Shown here: piece after piece, positions 45,648 to 53,993 of the stretch | How positions within the stretch are numbered: the first letter of the stretch is position 1 | Layout of the letters: every line of letters starts with the position of its first letter | From: Nocardioides antri | GTDB taxonomy: Bacteria > Actinomycetota > Actinomycetes > Propionibacteriales > Nocardioidaceae | Reading direction: 5' to 3' | NCBI RefSeq assembly: GCF_008373765.1 | Contig: NZ_VUJW01000010.1 | Span: forward strand, 186,001-250,000 | DNA length: 64,000 nucleotides | Translations under genes and position numbers: made by a program | The notes under the pieces: generated by a model | The model's input: the letters and a program-made list of their open reading frames with translations, nothing else | Told to the model about the DNA's origin: nothing | Databases searched by the model: none

Positions 45648-46702
45648 CAGGCCCCTCCGAAGGCGAGCGCCGGATCCGCCTTGACGGCCTGTCGCAGCGC
45701 GACCAGCGAGGAGAGGATGCCGACCCCGGTGGCGATCACCGGCATCAGCAGGTACGCCGTACCGGGCACCTCGACGGGGACCTTGTAGAGCGGGCGGAGG
45801 AAGCCGGAGACCGCGAACGCGAAGGCAGCGGCCGCCAGGCACACCAGCACCGCCTGGATCGCGACGCCGAGGAACAGCGACACCGACGACGCGCCGACCG
45901 CCTTGAGCACGGCGAAGTCCCGCGTTCGCTGGAGCGCGGAGACGTAGATGAGCGCCGCGACGATGATGGTCGCGACCGCCCACATCAGGTAGCGGGACGC
46001 ATCGACGGAGGACACCGCGTCCTTCATCGGGCCGAGGCTGTCCTCCTCGACCTCCTCGTTCGTCATCAGGGTGAACCCGGCCGGCAATGCCTCAGGCTCT
46101 CCCCTCACCACGATCGTGGTCACGATGTCCTCGCCCTGGAAGAGGGCTTCCTGTGCTGCGGGCAGGCTGATCCACGCATTGGGCGTGCCGCCCAGCATCG
46201 TCATGCCGGAGACCAGGCCGACCACCTCGAATTCGCGTCCACCCAAGGTGAACGTCTCGCCGATGTCGAGGCCGAGCCGCTCGTCTGCGACCGCCTCGTC
46301 GTCCCCACCGACGGGTTCGCCTCGTTCGGGGGCGACCTGGCCCGGCCGCCCCACCTCCGTGCCGATCATCATGATCCGGAGTGGACGATCGAGGTCCTCC
46401 GTGAACACCGACTGCAGTGAGATGACCATCCCGCTGGCGTCGTCGACGTCCGCATCTGAGGCGAGCTCGTCGACCGTGGACCCGGGAATGCCGCTGACGG
46501 AGGTGAACGGGCCGGACGTGCCGGTCCGGAGCACCCAACCGTCGGCGTCGGCGGACGCCACGGTGCGGTCGATCTCGTTGTGGAAGCCGGCCACCATCCC
46601 GGAGAGCAGCAGCGCGAGGGCGAAGGTCAGTCCCGCGCCGACGACGGCGATGAGGAACTGGCGGGACCTCATGCGGAGGTCTGCGAGCGTGATCGCCAGC
46701 AT
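45647..46702 (-). CDS. ABC transporter permease, FtsX/MacB type
   Basis: 351 residues. One transmembrane helix near residue 20, a large extracytoplasmic domain (about 40-225), then three helices (AVATIIVAALIYVSALQR, an ALQRTRDFAVLKAVGAS coupling region, and two more), the FtsX-like permease topology. With the ATPase-cNMP protein it forms an export or mechanotransmission complex of the MacB/LolE superfamily. The start at 46702 follows the beta-propeller gene by 22 bases. Confidence 0.88.
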   Translation of the reverse strand: MLAITLADLRMRSRQFLIAVVGAGLTFALALLLSGMVAGFHNEIDRTVASADADGWVLRTGTSGPFTSVSGIPGSTVDELASDADVDDASGMVISLQSVFTEDLDRPLRIMMIGTEVGRPGQVAPERGEPVGGDDEAVADERLGLDIGETFTLGGREFEVVGLVSGMTMLGGTPNAWISLPAAQEALFQGEDIVTTIVVRGEPEALPAGFTLMTNEEVEEDSLGPMKDAVSSVDASRYLMWAVATIIVAALIYVSALQRTRDFAVLKAVGASSVSLFLGVAIQAVLVCLAAAAFAFAVSGFLRPLYKVPVEVPGTAYLLMPVIATGVGILSSLVALRQAVKADPALAFGGA

Positions 46703-46724
46703 GCTGGACCTCCGGGGTACGTCG

Positions 46725-47957
46725 TCAGCAGGCGAAGACGGCGGTCCTCGTGGTGGCGAGGCTGTCGGCGTCCCCGAGGTAGCGGGCAATCACCCGGCAG
46801 GTCGTCGTCGAGGCCGGGTTGGCGAAGCCCGCCGCGTAGTCGCCGTAGGTCGTCAGGGTCGCGTCGACCCGGCCGGCCGGGCGGAAGACGGCTCCGTCGT
46901 GGCGCTGGAGGTCGACCCGCACGAGCTGGCCGGGGTTGGCGTTGAAGAGCTCGCCCCGGACAGTGACCCGGGTGTCCGTCACGGTGGGAGTGGCCGTCGC
47001 GTACGTCGAAGCGGCGGTGCTCGTGGGCAGTGGCTGCCACGCGGGCGCGACGTCGGAGCCCGGCCCGGTGTTGGGCACGCGCCGGACACTGGTCCCATCG
47101 GGGCGCGCCAGGAAGAGGTCCGGGCCGGCGGGGGCGGTGTAGCCGCTGGACGAGAACACCACCCAGTCGCCCTCGGGCGACCAGGCCGGGTTGGTCCCGC
47201 CCTTGTCCAGCCCTGCGGCGATCGCGGTCTGCTGGGTGCCGTTGCGGTTCATCGTCCAGATCTGGCCGCTGCGCTCGTAGACCAGGCGCAGCCCGTCGGG
47301 CGACCAGTCCGGGTATTTCTCCGTCCCCAGACCGCCTGTCGAGGTCGTCAGCTGTCGCTTGTTGCCGCCGCCCGCGCCCATCATCCAGATGTCGGCGCCG
47401 CGAACGTAGGCGATGGTCGTGCCGTCCGGGCTCCACGCCGGGCTGATGCCCGCTCCCTGGATGGCGGGATCGTGGGTCAGGTTCTGCTTGCCGGCCCCGG
47501 TCGCGGCGTCCATCACCCAGACGTCGCCCTGGTAGACGTAGGCGATCTTGGTGCCGTCGGGGGACCACGCCGGCTCGGTGCCCGCCTGGCCGGAGTCGGT
47601 GCTGTCGGCCAGCGGCGTCAGGTTCCGCAGCCCCGAGCCGTCGGCGTTGACCACCCAGATGTCCAGGTGTGACCCATCGCGCGTGCTGGAGAAGGCCAGC
47701 TGGGTCCCGTCCGGCGACCAGGCCGGGTCCTGGTCGCGGGCCGGGTGGTTGGTGAGGTTCGTGCGGCCCGTCCCGTTCGGGGCGATGGTGTAGATGTCGA
47801 GACCCTCTTCGTGGGCAGGGTTCTGCGCGACGTACGCGAGCAGCCCTTCGGCTCCGGGGGACGCGCCGACGGCGGGAGATGCCGCGACGAGCGGGCCGGA
47901 GGCCGCGCCGAGGAGGACGGCGGCGCCGCCGACGAGGAGCTGGTGGGTGAGTGCCAT
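46725..47957 (-). CDS. Secreted beta-propeller protein (TolB/PD40-like)
   Basis: 410 residues with a signal peptide (MALTHQLLVGGAAVLLGAA). Six or more PD40 repeats with the consensus AWSPDGTxIAY, separated by NLT segments, form a beta-propeller. A C-terminal Ig-like or beta domain of about 110 residues with two cysteines (TTCRVIA and VFAC) follows. It is first in a minus-strand operon with the permease and ATPase-cNMP genes. GAGGAAAGG precedes the ATG. Confidence 0.88.
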   Translation of the reverse strand: MALTHQLLVGGAAVLLGAASGPLVAASPAVGASPGAEGLLAYVAQNPAHEEGLDIYTIAPNGTGRTNLTNHPARDQDPAWSPDGTQLAFSSTRDGSHLDIWVVNADGSGLRNLTPLADSTDSGQAGTEPAWSPDGTKIAYVYQGDVWVMDAATGAGKQNLTHDPAIQGAGISPAWSPDGTTIAYVRGADIWMMGAGGGNKRQLTTSTGGLGTEKYPDWSPDGLRLVYERSGQIWTMNRNGTQQTAIAAGLDKGGTNPAWSPEGDWVVFSSSGYTAPAGPDLFLARPDGTSVRRVPNTGPGSDVAPAWQPLPTSTAASTYATATPTVTDTRVTVRGELFNANPGQLVRVDLQRHDGAVFRPAGRVDATLTTYGDYAAGFANPASTTTCRVIARYLGDADSLATTRTAVFAC

Positions 47958-48152
47958 GGTGATGCCTTTCCTCGGCCATCGATTCTGCGCCACCGTCACA
48001 CCCCGCGCTCAAGAAACGCTCAACTCGCAGAAAATGCGAGGAACTGCCAGATCCCGTCGACTCCCGGCCAACCCTGCGGGCACCAGCAATATCCGATCGC
48101 GCCGGCCAGTTCTGGTCTCGTACGGTCCGACCACACGGACAGGCGGGAAGCG

Positions 48153-49079
48153 ATGGACACTCGGGCAAGGCTGGGGCTGGTCGTCGGAGCACTTGCGGTC
48201 GTCTACGTCGTCTGGGGCTCGACGTACCTCGCGATCCGGGTGGTCGTCGAGGAGATGCCGCCGATGTCCGGGATGGGCAGCCGGTTCGTCCTCGCGGGAC
48301 TGCTGCTCGGCGGGCTGCTGGCGCTGCGCGGGGTCGACCTCCGGGTCACCCGCGCCGAGCTCGCCGGCGCAGCGCTGCTGGGGCTGATGCTGCCGCTGCT
48401 CGGCAACGGCCTCGTGGCTGTCGGCGAGGAGCGAGGCGTCCCGAGCGGGGTGGCGGCGCTCCTCGTCGCCGGTGTGCCGCTCTTCGTCACCGCCTACCGC
48501 GTCCTCACCGGCGACTGGCCGTCGCTGTGGTCGGTGCTCGGCGTCCTCCTGGGCTTCCTCGGCCTCGCCTGGCTGGTCCTCGGCGGCCGCGACCAAGGGG
48601 ACGTGCCGCTGGTGGGAGCCGTGATCGTGCTCGCCGCGAGCGCCTTCTGGGCCTTCGGGTCGTGGGTCCAGCCGCGGCTGACGCTTCCCGAGAACGCCTT
48701 CGTCCTCGCCGTCCACGAGATGTGGACCGGCGGCGCGATGATGGTCGCGCTCGGCCTCCTGCGGGGCGAGGACCTCGCACCTTCGCGGTACGGCGCGGAG
48801 ACCTGGCTCGCCTGGGGATACCTGGTGAGCTTCGGGTCGATGCTCGCCTTCAGCGCATACGTCTGGCTCCTCGCCAACGCGCCGATCGGCCTCGTCGCGA
48901 CGTATGCCTACATCAACCCGGTGGTCGCGGTCTTCCTCGGCTGGCTCATCCTCGCCGAGCCGATCACGAGCGCGGTGCTGGTCGGCGGCCTCGTCATCGT
49001 GGTGGCGGTCGCCGTCGTGATCTCGGTGGAGCGCAGACCGGCGCGGCAGGAGGACGAGCCTGCGCTCGAGGTCGTCTGA
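48153..49079 (+). CDS. EamA family (DMT) transporter
   Basis: 308 residues with ten transmembrane helices in two EamA repeats (first YVVWGSTYLAIRVVVEEMPP, second AFWAFGSWVQPRL). These transporters export amino acids, nucleotides or drugs; the substrate is not predictable. A CGGGAAG site precedes the ATG and TACGGT near 48120 is a possible -10. It diverges from the beta-propeller gene over a 195-bp spacer that also holds a CTCGCA/TGCGAG palindrome around 48025-48041. Confidence 0.9.
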   Translation: MDTRARLGLVVGALAVVYVVWGSTYLAIRVVVEEMPPMSGMGSRFVLAGLLLGGLLALRGVDLRVTRAELAGAALLGLMLPLLGNGLVAVGEERGVPSGVAALLVAGVPLFVTAYRVLTGDWPSLWSVLGVLLGFLGLAWLVLGGRDQGDVPLVGAVIVLAASAFWAFGSWVQPRLTLPENAFVLAVHEMWTGGAMMVALGLLRGEDLAPSRYGAETWLAWGYLVSFGSMLAFSAYVWLLANAPIGLVATYAYINPVVAVFLGWLILAEPITSAVLVGGLVIVVAVAVVISVERRPARQEDEPALEVV

Positions 49080-49136
49080 CGACCGTCGGACCTCCACCCT
49101 GCGCCGTCGCGATCGCGGGAGTGGGGCCATACCGCC

Positions 49137-49164
49137 TTGACCACCTCGCCCGACGGTCTAAGTT
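49137..49164 (+). promoter_or_regulatory. Promoter of the GAF-ANTAR gene
   Basis: -35 TTGACC (49137-49142), 16-bp spacer, -10 TAAGTT (49159-49164). The -10 lies six bases before the ATG at 49171, so transcription probably starts at or next to the start codon. Confidence 0.6.
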
Positions 49165-49170
49165 GATGTG

Positions 49171-49863
49171 ATGGAGCAGCAGCAGAACGTCGTGGACGTC
49201 ACCCGCCGGCTCGCCGAGGCACTCGTGCCGGGCGACCTCGACTCCACGCTGGCGCAGGTCACCGCGGCTGCCGTCGAAGTCCTCCCGGACGTGGACTACG
49301 CCAGCATCACGATCAAGCGTTCGGACGGCCGGCTCGAGACCGTCGCCCCGACCGACGATCTGCTGAAGCCGCTCGACAAGGCCCAGTACGAGCTCCGCGA
49401 GGGACCCTGCTACTACGCTGCCACCAAGTCCGTCCACATCACGTCCCCGGACCTCGCAGCGGACCAGCGGTTCCCGAAGTACGCCGCGATCGCGGTGGCG
49501 GCCGGGATCCACGCCCAGGCCGGGCTCCAGCTCTTCGACAACGAGGCGTCGCAGGGCGCGCTGAACCTCTACTCGCTGCAGGTCGGCGCCTTCTCCGACC
49601 TCGAGCTGCTCGGCCCGTTGTTCGCGCACCAGTCCGCGATGGCCATCGACTACGCCCGCGAGATCGAGAGCGTGCGCGAGGCCGTGCACAGCCGCGGGAT
49701 CATCGGCCAGGCCGTCGGCATCCTGATGGAGCGCTACCGCCTCGACGACGCGCGGGCCTTCGGCTTCCTGCTGCGCCTGTCCCAGAACGAGAACATCAAG
49801 GTGCGCGTGCTGGCGGAGGACCTGGTGGCCCGGTCCACCGCGGAGTACGAGACCGGTCGGTAG
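49171..49863 (+). CDS. GAF and ANTAR domain RNA-binding regulator
   Basis: 230 residues. A GAF domain (about 20-155; VEVLPDVDYASITIKRSDG, LREGPCYYA) senses a small ligand, and an ANTAR domain (about 168-222; HSRGIIGQAVGILMERYRLD) binds RNA hairpins to block termination. Proteins of this type act as antiterminators. The target is not evident. It has its own promoter. Confidence 0.92.
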   Translation: MEQQQNVVDVTRRLAEALVPGDLDSTLAQVTAAAVEVLPDVDYASITIKRSDGRLETVAPTDDLLKPLDKAQYELREGPCYYAATKSVHITSPDLAADQRFPKYAAIAVAAGIHAQAGLQLFDNEASQGALNLYSLQVGAFSDLELLGPLFAHQSAMAIDYAREIESVREAVHSRGIIGQAVGILMERYRLDDARAFGFLLRLSQNENIKVRVLAEDLVARSTAEYETGR

Positions 49864-49949
49864 CGCGCTCGACGCGCCCCCTAGACTGCCGCACGAACAG
49901 CTCAGGAAGCGGGCTGTGCCCGGGGTGACCCATCGGCACGGAGGTCCCG

Positions 49950-50147
49950 TTGCGAGCGGAGCAGCACGTTCTTGTCCTGGTGGACGACACCGAGGTGTCG
50001 GGGCTGCTGTTGAAGTGGGGCCGCGCCGGTGAGCGAGCCCTTGTCACCTACGAGGTCGACGGTCGGGTCGCCACGCTGTGGCTCCGGGCCGACCAGCTGC
50101 GTCCCGCGCCCGACGGACCGCTCGCGCCCGAGCCCCTGACGGACTGA
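49950..50147 (+). CDS. Small protein of unknown function, TTG start
   Basis: 65 residues: MRAEQHVLVLVDDTEVSG... with WGRAGERALVTYEVDGR and TLWLRADQL. A strong GGAGG lies six bases before the TTG at 49950, and TAGACT (49881-49886) is a possible -10 about 64 bases upstream. No known domain. It is the only gene between the GAF-ANTAR and RTX-type genes. Confidence 0.6.
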   Translation: MRAEQHVLVLVDDTEVSGLLLKWGRAGERALVTYEVDGRVATLWLRADQLRPAPDGPLAPEPLTD

Positions 50148-50259
50148 TCCCGCGGGCGGGAGTAAAGATTCCGGCAACTTGTTGAATCTTCAGCCAACTT
50201 CTCGGTTCCTCACGAAGAATGGTGTCACCTCTTCCCCTGCGAACACTCGGACTCCTCTC

Positions 50260-52974
50260 ATGAACCGTCGCTCTTCCCTGCTGCCCGCTGCCGCCCTCGC
50301 GGGTGCAGCCCTCCTCGTGCCGACCGGCTCCGCGGAGGCTTCCCGCCCGGGAGACGGCGGCCGATTCGAGACCTGGGTGGGGTACGACGTCGGGCGCTAC
50401 CCGACGGCGGTCGCGGCGGCCGACCTCGACGGGGACGGGCTGGCCGACGCCGCCTGGGTCCGTGACGACTTCTTCCAGAACTCCATCTCGGTGACCCTGA
50501 ACCTGGGCGACGGCACTCTCGACACCGCGCAGACCTATCCGACGACCTCGCAGTCCACGGATGTCGCCGCCGCCGACCTCGACGGCGACGGCGACGTCGA
50601 CCTCGCGGTCTCCGCGCGGGGCGACAGCTACGCCAACAACACCGTGGACCTCTTCCTCAACGACGGGGCCGGCGCGTTCACCCACTCCACGACCACCGGC
50701 GGCTCCGGTCCCGAGCAGATCACCGCGGGCGACGTGGACGCCGACGGCGACTCCGACCTGGTGCTGGCGAACTACAACGAGTACCCGGAGTCCACGGTCA
50801 CCGTGCTGCGCAACAACGGCGACGCGACGTTCGCCGCCGAGGACACCGTCGTGGGCTTCCGGGTGCACGACGTCGTGATCGGCGACCTCACCGGCGACGG
50901 CACGACCGACCTCGGGGCCGCGCGGCTCAACGAGGACGTCAACCGCTACGAGCTGCACGTCCTCGAGCAGCGCGCGAACGGCACGTTCGCGCCTGACGCG
51001 GCGCCCCAGCGGTTCGACGTCTCGACCAACGGAGGCGTCGGTAGCCCCTCCCTGGCCGTGGGCGACCTTGACGGTGACACCGACCTCGACATCGTCATGG
51101 GTGGCGGTGCGACCTTCGAGAACGCGGTGCTGACCAACGACGGCACCGGCGCGTTCGCCGTACGGACCTATGAGGCGCCGATGGTCAGCCCGCGGATCGC
51201 CGACCTCGACGGCGACGGCGACGCGGACATCGCCGGCGTCGGCGGCGGTGGCGGGATCCGCGGCACGGCGACGATCCAGCACAACAACGGCGATGGCACG
51301 TTCGCCGCCCCCGTCCGGGCGGTGACCGGCAGCAACCCGCTGGGGCTCGACGTCGCCGACCTGCAGGGTGACGGCCGACTCGACCTCCTCGTCGCCGCCC
51401 GCGACATCGGCAGCGGTGTCACCCACCGCCAGCGGGCCGACGCGACGTTCGCAGCGCCGGACGCCGGCCAGCTGTTCGCCCCGTCCGTCGGCGTGACCAC
51501 CGGCGACGTCGACGGGGACGGCGACGTCGATGTCGCCGCCGCGGTCGACGGCGACGCCGGTCGCAGCATCCGGGTGCTGGCCAACGACGGGTCCGGCGGC
51601 CTCACCGAGCGGGCGCAGGTGCCCAGCGGGACCGACCCCCGGTCGCTGACCATGGCCGACGTCGACGGTGACGACGACGCCGACCTGACCTGGCTCGCAG
51701 GCGCCTACACGACGCAGGTCGTGACCACCGCGCTCAACAACGGCGACGGCACGTTCGCGGCGCCGACCACGCGCAAGGTGTCCACCTGCAGCGACCACGT
51801 GAACCTCGGCGACGTCGACGGCGACGGTGACCTCGACCAGGTCGTCGGCAACGAGGGCTACTGCGAGTCGACCTCGGAGGTCGCGCAGGTGTCGGTCAGC
51901 CTCAACAACGGCGCCGGTGGGTTCGCCGACGAGCGGCTCGTGCGGCTGGCCCAGTTCACCGGCGACGTCGTGGTCGCCGACATCGACCGGGACGGCACCG
52001 CCGACCTGATCGGCGCGTCCGGCCTGGCCACCACCGACGACGTCGCGGTCGCGCTCGGCACCGGCGGGGGAGAGTTCGCCGCCCCCGTCCTCACCACGAC
52101 CGGCGCGGCGCACCGGGAGGTCGTCGTCCGCGACCTCGACGGCGACGGGGACCTCGACATCGCGTCGAACACGTTCAACGACGGCACGGCGCTGCTGTTC
52201 GGCAACCGCACCGCGGGCTTCCCCCAGGTGGAGTTCCTGGCCGGGGAGCAGATCCACGGCTACCGCAACGCGGTGGGCATCGCCGTCGGCGACATCGACG
52301 GGGACACCATCCCCGACATCGTCGTGGCGAACGAGAGCGGCAGCGACGTCGGCGTCCACCGCGGCCTCGGTGGCGGCGCGTTCGAGGAGCGGCAGGTCCG
52401 CTACGGCATGCGGCCCCGGGTCACCGACGTGGCCCTCGCCGACCTCAACGGCGACGGTGTCCTGGACGTCGTCAGCCCCGCCCAGCTGCCGGGAACCTCC
52501 GCGTTCGCGGCACGGAAGACCGCGACCCGTGGCCTGGTGGCTGCAGCCGTCGACCCGACCGGCCTGACCCTGCTGCTGGGCGCCCGGCCGAAGTGCACGA
52601 TCGTCGGCACCGCCGGCCCCGACCGTCTCGTCGGAACCTCGCGCACGGACGTCATCTGCGGCCGGGGCGGCAACGACACCATCCTCGGCGCCGGCGGCAG
52701 CGACGTGCTGCTGGGCCACGGCGGCAACGACGTCGTCTACGGCGGCGAGGGGTACGACGTGCTCCGCGGCGGCGCGGACGCCGACGAGCTGCGGGGCGGC
52801 GCGTCCGACGACGCGATGCGCGGGGACGCGGGAACGGACCGGCTGTACGGCGGTCCCGGCTCCGACACGGTGGACCTGCGGGACGCCGGCACCGGCACGG
52901 AGACCGGCGTCGCCGGCGGCGGAGTGGACCACTGCCTGGCCAACCGGGTGGACGTCCTGAGCGGCTGCCCCTGA
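50260..52974 (+). CDS. Secreted FG-GAP/VCBS repeat protein with C-terminal RTX repeats
   Basis: 904 residues. A signal peptide (MNRRSSLLPAAALAGAALLV, cleavage near AEA-S) is followed by about twelve FG-GAP/VCBS units (about 45-770) carrying the DLDGDGxxD calcium-binding core. From about 778 there are RTX-type nonapeptides (GGNDTILGAGG, GGNDVVYGGEG, RLYGG). These bind calcium and fold outside the cell as propeller plus beta-roll. No T1SS genes are seen. The ATG at 50260 has no good ribosome binding site; the frame is open a further 81 bases upstream. Confidence 0.9.
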   Translation: MNRRSSLLPAAALAGAALLVPTGSAEASRPGDGGRFETWVGYDVGRYPTAVAAADLDGDGLADAAWVRDDFFQNSISVTLNLGDGTLDTAQTYPTTSQSTDVAAADLDGDGDVDLAVSARGDSYANNTVDLFLNDGAGAFTHSTTTGGSGPEQITAGDVDADGDSDLVLANYNEYPESTVTVLRNNGDATFAAEDTVVGFRVHDVVIGDLTGDGTTDLGAARLNEDVNRYELHVLEQRANGTFAPDAAPQRFDVSTNGGVGSPSLAVGDLDGDTDLDIVMGGGATFENAVLTNDGTGAFAVRTYEAPMVSPRIADLDGDGDADIAGVGGGGGIRGTATIQHNNGDGTFAAPVRAVTGSNPLGLDVADLQGDGRLDLLVAARDIGSGVTHRQRADATFAAPDAGQLFAPSVGVTTGDVDGDGDVDVAAAVDGDAGRSIRVLANDGSGGLTERAQVPSGTDPRSLTMADVDGDDDADLTWLAGAYTTQVVTTALNNGDGTFAAPTTRKVSTCSDHVNLGDVDGDGDLDQVVGNEGYCESTSEVAQVSVSLNNGAGGFADERLVRLAQFTGDVVVADIDRDGTADLIGASGLATTDDVAVALGTGGGEFAAPVLTTTGAAHREVVVRDLDGDGDLDIASNTFNDGTALLFGNRTAGFPQVEFLAGEQIHGYRNAVGIAVGDIDGDTIPDIVVANESGSDVGVHRGLGGGAFEERQVRYGMRPRVTDVALADLNGDGVLDVVSPAQLPGTSAFAARKTATRGLVAAAVDPTGLTLLLGARPKCTIVGTAGPDRLVGTSRTDVICGRGGNDTILGAGGSDVLLGHGGNDVVYGGEGYDVLRGGADADELRGGASDDAMRGDAGTDRLYGGPGSDTVDLRDAGTGTETGVAGGGVDHCLANRVDVLSGCP

Positions 52975-52978
52975 TCGA

Positions 52979-53335
52979 TCAGGTGGGCGACTGCTGGTGG
53001 AACGCCAGCAGCCAGCGCCCGTCCTCGCGGACGAACACGCTCGTCATCACGGCGGTGTAGGCAGGCGCGCCTTCCCGCTGCGCGGACGCCCGGTAGACGA
53101 GGATGGCGCTGTCGTCGGTGAGCTCGACGACCTGCGGCTCGCTGATCTCGAACGACGCCCAGGGGTCGCCGGCCCGCAGCGACTCGACAGCCTCCTCGCG
53201 ACCCATCACCCCGAAGGGGAAGGCCATCATCGCGTTCGCCGTCAGGTGCTCGTCGTAGTAGTCGGCCCCGGACGGCGTCGTCAGGGCCTGCCATCCCTCG
53301 GTCTCCATCCGGACCAGCTCGTCCAGCACGGACAC
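52979..53335 (-). CDS. SnoaL/DUF4440-like protein
   Basis: 118 residues from the GTG at 53335 (AAGGGAG seven bases upstream), with the NTF2-like fold pattern of about 120 residues (ELVRMETEGWQALTT, EEAVESLRAGDPWASFEI, SVFVREDGRWLLAFHQQ). A start at 53356 is less likely. Members are small enzymes or ligand binders. It ends against the convergent FG-GAP gene. Confidence 0.8.
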   Translation of the reverse strand: MSVLDELVRMETEGWQALTTPSGADYYDEHLTANAMMAFPFGVMGREEAVESLRAGDPWASFEISEPQVVELTDDSAILVYRASAQREGAPAYTAVMTSVFVREDGRWLLAFHQQSPT

Positions 53336-53397
53336 GGTCCCGCTCCCTTCGCACATATCGGCCACGGCACGACGTCCGGTGACCCGATCGGCGCCGC

Positions 53398-53877
53398 TCA
53401 AACGGGAGGGTTCTCCGCGGCGGCCTCGATCCGCTCCAGGGTCTGCCGCATGCCGGCGCGGAGGCTCTGGGTGAACGCGGCCTGGCCGCCCATGAAGCCG
53501 TCGGTGAGCTCGAGCGACAGGTCGGAGATGCCGTCGGGCGCCTCCCGGCGCTGGGTGAGGAGCGTGCTGTCGTCGATCGGCTCCAGCAGGAACGACCACA
53601 CCACCCAGTTCTCGGCGATCCGGAACGCGAGCGCCCGCTCCTCCTCGAAGCGCGTGATCTCGCCGTGGGTGGTCCACTCGAGGTCGCCCTCCCGGTTGCG
53701 GTTGGTGAACTCCGCCCCGAGCTCACACCGCTCGAACCCGCGCCGCAGCCGGGTCGACGCGACCTGCGGGCTCCACTCGGGCATCCGGCGCACGTCGCTG
53801 ACGAGTGCCCACACCCGGGACGGCGGGGCGGAGATCTCGATCCGGTCCTCGAGCAGCGGCTCGTACGTCGTGCCCAT
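53398..53877 (-). CDS. SRPBCC family (Bet v1-like) protein
   Basis: 159 residues: ISAPPSRVWALVSDVRRMPEWSPQV is the fold's diagnostic start, and DSTLLTQRREA and later helix TLERIEAAAE fit. Strong GGAGGAGG ribosome site. The family binds hydrophobic ligands in a helix-grip cavity. It is transcribed away from malate synthase, with the perfect palindrome in the shared spacer. Confidence 0.87.
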   Translation of the reverse strand: MGTTYEPLLEDRIEISAPPSRVWALVSDVRRMPEWSPQVASTRLRRGFERCELGAEFTNRNREGDLEWTTHGEITRFEEERALAFRIAENWVVWSFLLEPIDDSTLLTQRREAPDGISDLSLELTDGFMGGQAAFTQSLRAGMRQTLERIEAAAENPPV

Positions 53878-53894
53878 CGATCCTCCTCCAGGTA

Positions 53895-53912
53895 TGCGAC
53901 CGATCGGTCGCA
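53895..53912. promoter_or_regulatory. Perfect 18-bp palindrome, candidate TetR-family operator
   Basis: TGCGACCGATCGGTCGCA is an exact palindrome. It lies 17 bases upstream of the SRPBCC ATG and about 25 bases upstream of a probable -10 (TAGTCT, 53937-53942) of malate synthase, so bound protein would cover both promoters. The length and form suit a TetR-family dimer, but no regulator gene is in the window. Confidence 0.6.
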
Positions 53913-53993
53913 AGACGACGCTACCAGCGTGTCTCCTAGTCTGTCCTCACGTCGTCTCTCGGCCAGGCGCGCGCCTGGCGGAACAGGAATCAG

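Noticed and set aside
50400-52300. Regularly spaced DNA repeats (GACGGCGACGG-like) that might suggest a CRISPR or tandem array
   Set aside because: They encode the DLDGDGD units of the FG-GAP domains, vary in sequence and spacing, and lie in frame.
50044-52932. Minus-strand open frame of about 960 codons
   Set aside because: Antisense of the FG-GAP/RTX gene; its apparent repeats mirror the calcium-binding repeats.
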